Source: JBGPYM01 sp041493205 (lineage in GTDB: Bacteria > Bacteroidota > Ignavibacteria > UBA10030 > UBA6906). Taken from it: 14,875 bases of DNA. The number at the start of each line of letters is the position of its first letter. The stretch's first letter is position 1. Positions 12,256-14,875 of this stretch are shown here, piece after piece. The notes beneath the pieces are model-generated. The model had not been told where the DNA came from. It saw only the letters and a program-made list of their open reading frames with translations, and did not search any database. The translations under genes were made by a program, and so were the position numbers. The stretch is from NCBI GenBank assembly GCA_041493205.1, contig JBGPYM010000050.1, forward strand, positions 1 to 14,875, read 5' to 3'.

Positions 12256-13575
12256 CTACAGGCCGAATTTCTTGCGTTTGCGGTAGAGAGTTGCGGGGTC
12301 AATCCCAAGCATCGTCGCAGCTTCGTCCAGGTCTCCGGCAATGCGGAGGACACGCGCGATGTGCTGCCGTTCAATTTCTTCCAGCGCGAGAGGGTGGTGT
12401 GCGGGCCCCGCAAGGAGCTGGAACTCCTCCGGGAGATGGTGCATTGCCACAGGTCCCCCTTTTGCAAGGATGACCGCGCGCTCGATGACATTTTCCAGCT
12501 CGCGCACGTTCCCCTTCCACGGGTAGGCCGTGAGTGCGCGGAGCACGTCCGGGCTCAGCTCGCTTCCGCTGCCCGACCGGGAGAGAAAGTGCTGCGCGAG
12601 GAGCGGGATGTCTTCCGTGCGTTCCCGCAGCGGGGGAAGCTTCACCCGGACCGCATTCAGCCGGTAGTAAAGATCGTCGCGGAACGTACCGTTCTTGACC
12701 GCCTCCTCGAGGTTCCGGTTTGTCGCGGCGATGACACGGACGTCGACCCTGCGCGTGGCGGTTTCTCCGACCCGTTCAAGTTCCTTGCTCTGCAGGACAC
12801 GGAGAAGCTTTACCTGGGTGGCGGGAGCCACCTCCCCGATTTCATCGAGGAGCACCGTGCCGCCGTTGGCCGCCTCGAATCGTCCTTCGCGGTCCCGTAC
12901 CGCTCCGGTGAACGCGCCGCGCACATGTCCGAAGAGCTCGCTTTCCAGCAGCGTCTCTGCAAGGGCGGCACAGTTGACCGTGACGAAGGGATTGTCCGCC
13001 CGGGGACTCTGCTGGTGAATCATGCGGGCCAGGAGTTCCTTCCCCGTGCCGCTCTCCCCCTCCAGGAGCACCGTGATGTTGCTCGCGGCGACCTGCTGCG
13101 CTAGATCCAGAACGCTTTTCATGCGCTCGCTGCGCGTGACAATGATGCCGGTACCGCCGCGCCGTTCCAGCTCTTCTTTGAGCGTCCGCAGCTCGCGCCG
13201 CAGGCGGTGGTGCTCATAGACCTTCTGCGCAAAGTGCTGCAGTTCCCCGAACTCAAACGGTTTCTGGAGGTAGTCGTAGGCCCCGAGTTTTATCGCTTCC
13301 ACGGCGGAATCGATGCTGCCGTGCGCCGTCATCAGGACCACCGTCGTGTCCGGCGAAAGCTGGCGCGTCTCGCGCAGCAGCTGCATGCCGTCAATCGGCT
13401 GCATCTTGAGATCGAAAAATGCCAGGTCAAAGATCCGCTGCCGGACGGCCTCGAGCGCTTTCATCGGATCGGCGATAGACGTCACGTCGAAATCGGCGGC
13501 TTCCAGGCAGATCCTGACCGTCTTGAGGATATTCTGTTCATCATCAACCAGCAGTACCGAGGCCCGCGGTGTCAT
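12256..13575 (-). CDS. NtrC-family sigma-54-dependent response regulator
   Basis: This 439-residue enhancer-binding protein activates sigma-54 RNA polymerase by ATP hydrolysis. The receiver is residues 1-120, with D11-D12, phospho-acceptor D55, T83 and K105. The AAA+ domain runs from about 143 to 385: Walker A GESGTGKE (173-180), sigma-54-contacting loop GAFTGA (220-225, fully intact), Walker B GGTVLLDEIGE (238-248) and GNVRELENV (355-363). A Fis-type HTH closes the protein (LDEAATMLGIDPATLYRKRKKFGL, 416-439). AGGGA lies before the ATG. Only three bases separate it from the kinase gene, so the two are one transcript and almost surely a cognate pair. The intact GAFTGA means it should need sigma-54 promoters, and one lies just downstream of this gene. 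Confidence 0.95.
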   Translation of the reverse strand: MTPRASVLLVDDEQNILKTVRICLEAADFDVTSIADPMKALEAVRQRIFDLAFFDLKMQPIDGMQLLRETRQLSPDTTVVLMTAHGSIDSAVEAIKLGAYDYLQKPFEFGELQHFAQKVYEHHRLRRELRTLKEELERRGGTGIIVTRSERMKSVLDLAQQVAASNITVLLEGESGTGKELLARMIHQQSPRADNPFVTVNCAALAETLLESELFGHVRGAFTGAVRDREGRFEAANGGTVLLDEIGEVAPATQVKLLRVLQSKELERVGETATRRVDVRVIAATNRNLEEAVKNGTFRDDLYYRLNAVRVKLPPLRERTEDIPLLAQHFLSRSGSGSELSPDVLRALTAYPWKGNVRELENVIERAVILAKGGPVAMHHLPEEFQLLAGPAHHPLALEEIERQHIARVLRIAGDLDEAATMLGIDPATLYRKRKKFGL

Positions 13576-13578
13576 GGG

Positions 13579-14875
13579 CTATCCCTGCACAACGTGGGAG
13601 GGTTGACCGACGGGGAGGAGGAACGAGAAGGTGCTCCCGGCCCCCGGCTCGCTCTCTGCCCAGATCCGACCGCCATAGATCTCCACGATTTCCTTTGCGA
13701 TCGCGAGGCCGAGCCCCACGCTGCCGGGCGTGATATCCGCCGCCCTCTTGACCTGGACAAACTTGTCGAAAATCCTGTCGAGGTGTTCGCGCGCGATGCC
13801 GTGGCCGGTGTCCTGGACCTCGATGCGCACCGCGGCAGCATCCTCGCGCGCCCTGATCGTGATGGTCCCCCCCTGGTCGGTGTATTTCAAGGCATTGGTC
13901 ACGAGATTCGCAATCACCCAGGAGATCTGCTGCTCATCGGCGATGATATGCGGGAGTCCGGCGGGGACATCCGTGACCAGTCCGATGTTCTTCTCGCTGA
14001 ACTGGAGCTGCAGGGGACGAAGGGAGAACTGGATCACGGCCGCAACGTCAAGTTCCTCGTTCTTCAGCTGCAGGCGCCCCGATTCCAGCTTCGAGAGCTG
14101 GAGGAGTTCGCGCGCGAGCTTTGTCAGCCGGAAACAGTCTTCGCGTGCCGAGGCGATCAGCTCCATCTGCCTGGGGTTCAGAGGCCCCAGAATCTGCTGG
14201 TTCAGAATATCCACCGCCATATTGACCGACGTCAGGGGCGTGCGGAACTCATGCGACAGGGTGGCGATGAAGTCGGATTTCATCCGGTCGAGCTCTTTGA
14301 ACTGCGTGACGTCCTGCAGGATCGTCAGCACCCCCCGGAGCATCCCTTCGCTGTCCCGCAGGGGTGTCACCTTCGGACGGATGAAGAGCTGACGATCGCC
14401 GCGTGCGACCTGAATGACCTGGGGGGTCTGGTCCTGCGGCACGCCGTTGCCGCCCGCCCCGCTCCTGATCATGGAGAGAATCCGCTCATCGCGCACGACG
14501 GAGGCCACCGGCATTCCCACCGCGCCCTGGGGCGGAGCGCCGAAGAGATCCACGACAACGCGGTTGACATGCACCACGGTCATGGCGGCGTCTGTGACGA
14601 TAATCCCGTCGGCAATGCTCTCGACAATCGCCTCGGACTTCTGTTTCTCGGCGATGATCTGGTCGATGTTCATTTTTTCGAACCGGATCAGGCGCTCGGT
14701 CATCTTGTTGAACTCGCGGCTGAGCTGGCCGATCTCATCGTCGGAGAGCACATCGATTTTCAGATCGAGTTTCCCTTCGCCGATCTGTTTCACGGTTTCC
14801 GTCAGGTTCTCCGCGGGCGTGATGAACACCTTGGTCAGCCACGCGGTGGTAATGACGCTGAGGATCAGCGCCACG
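13579..14875 (-). CDS. HAMP-PAS sensor histidine kinase, 5' end outside window
   Basis: This membrane sensor kinase is cut by the right edge, and the frame is open to the last base. Counting from the GTG codon at 14872-14874, which is probably an internal Val, residues about 1-17 are the end of a membrane helix (ALILSVITTAWLTKVFITP). HAMP follows to about 68 (EIGQLSREFNKMTERL), then PAS at about 78-190 (VESIADGIIVTDAAMTVVHVN). HisKA has phospho-acceptor H208 in FIATLSHEFRTPLTSV. The ATPase domain has an N-box (NLVTNALKYT, 323-332), G1 DTGHGI (355-360) and GSVGLGLA (384-391). All catalytic elements are present. The missing N-terminal part should hold the first helix and a periplasmic sensor domain, so the signal is unknown. 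The layout recalls KinB-type kinases that pair with NtrC-like regulators, and its partner follows after three bases. Confidence 0.93.
   Translation of the reverse strand, partial: VALILSVITTAWLTKVFITPAENLTETVKQIGEGKLDLKIDVLSDDEIGQLSREFNKMTERLIRFEKMNIDQIIAEKQKSEAIVESIADGIIVTDAAMTVVHVNRVVVDLFGAPPQGAVGMPVASVVRDERILSMIRSGAGGNGVPQDQTPQVIQVARGDRQLFIRPKVTPLRDSEGMLRGVLTILQDVTQFKELDRMKSDFIATLSHEFRTPLTSVNMAVDILNQQILGPLNPRQMELIASAREDCFRLTKLARELLQLSKLESGRLQLKNEELDVAAVIQFSLRPLQLQFSEKNIGLVTDVPAGLPHIIADEQQISWVIANLVTNALKYTDQGGTITIRAREDAAAVRIEVQDTGHGIAREHLDRIFDKFVQVKRAADITPGSVGLGLAIAKEIVEIYGGRIWAESEPGAGSTFSFLLPVGQPSHVVQG

Noticed and set aside
12208..13104. 298-codon plus-strand frame opposite the NtrC-type regulator
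   Set aside because: Antisense to an AAA+ gene with all motifs intact, with no support of its own.

Overview
The window is GC-rich apart from one AT-rich intergenic patch near 4714-4984, and it is densely coded. It looks chromosomal, with no mobile elements, rRNA, tRNA or CRISPR visible. The mix suggests a high-GC member of the Bacteroidota/Chlorobiota/Ignavibacteria assemblage: an ExbB-ExbD-ExbD-TonB operon carrying a PstS-like lipoprotein and a TPR protein, an ECF sigma factor of the type common in that group, and a sigma-54 two-component pair. The lineage is an inference from gene content, not a proven placement.

Region 1 (1-4984) is a set of unrelated housekeeping or accessory genes on alternating strands. 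They are a family-4 glycosyltransferase (cut by the left edge), an exported M14 zinc carboxypeptidase, a stand-alone CheY-like receiver, a CoA-pyrophosphatase-type Nudix hydrolase and an ECF sigma factor. Clear -35/-10 promoters with 17-base spacing precede the receiver gene and the sigma gene, and a weaker one precedes the next gene.

Region 2 (4985-5970) holds an exported CsgG-like protein, followed by a GC-rich hairpin terminator that separates it from the convergent operon.

Region 3 (5971-11934, minus strand) is one tight eight-gene unit in transcription order: STAS-domain protein, ExbB, ExbD, a second ExbD, TonB, a 68-residue two-helix membrane protein, a PstS-like lipoprotein and a large periplasmic TPR protein. 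Gaps are 18-36 bases or 4-base overlaps, except for an 82-base gap after tonB that contains a perfect 10-bp hairpin. The unit should form an envelope energy-transducing complex that uses the proton gradient.

Region 4 (11935-14875) has a roughly 320-base non-coding stretch followed by a minus-strand kinase/regulator pair: a HAMP-PAS histidine kinase (cut by the right edge) and an NtrC-type regulator with intact GAFTGA and Fis-type HTH. The non-coding stretch carries a good -24/-12 (sigma-54) promoter reading toward the STAS gene. Two near-identical palindromic elements lie 130-215 bases upstream of its predicted start, where enhancer sites would sit. The main hypothesis from this window is that the kinase and NtrC-type regulator switch on the STAS-ExbB-ExbD2-TonB-PstS-TPR operon through sigma-54. 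I did not find an unambiguous, wholly new system. The most unusual points are this regulatory link, the apparent loss of anion-binding residues in the PstS-like protein, the STAS gene heading an Exb operon, and the intra-operon hairpin.
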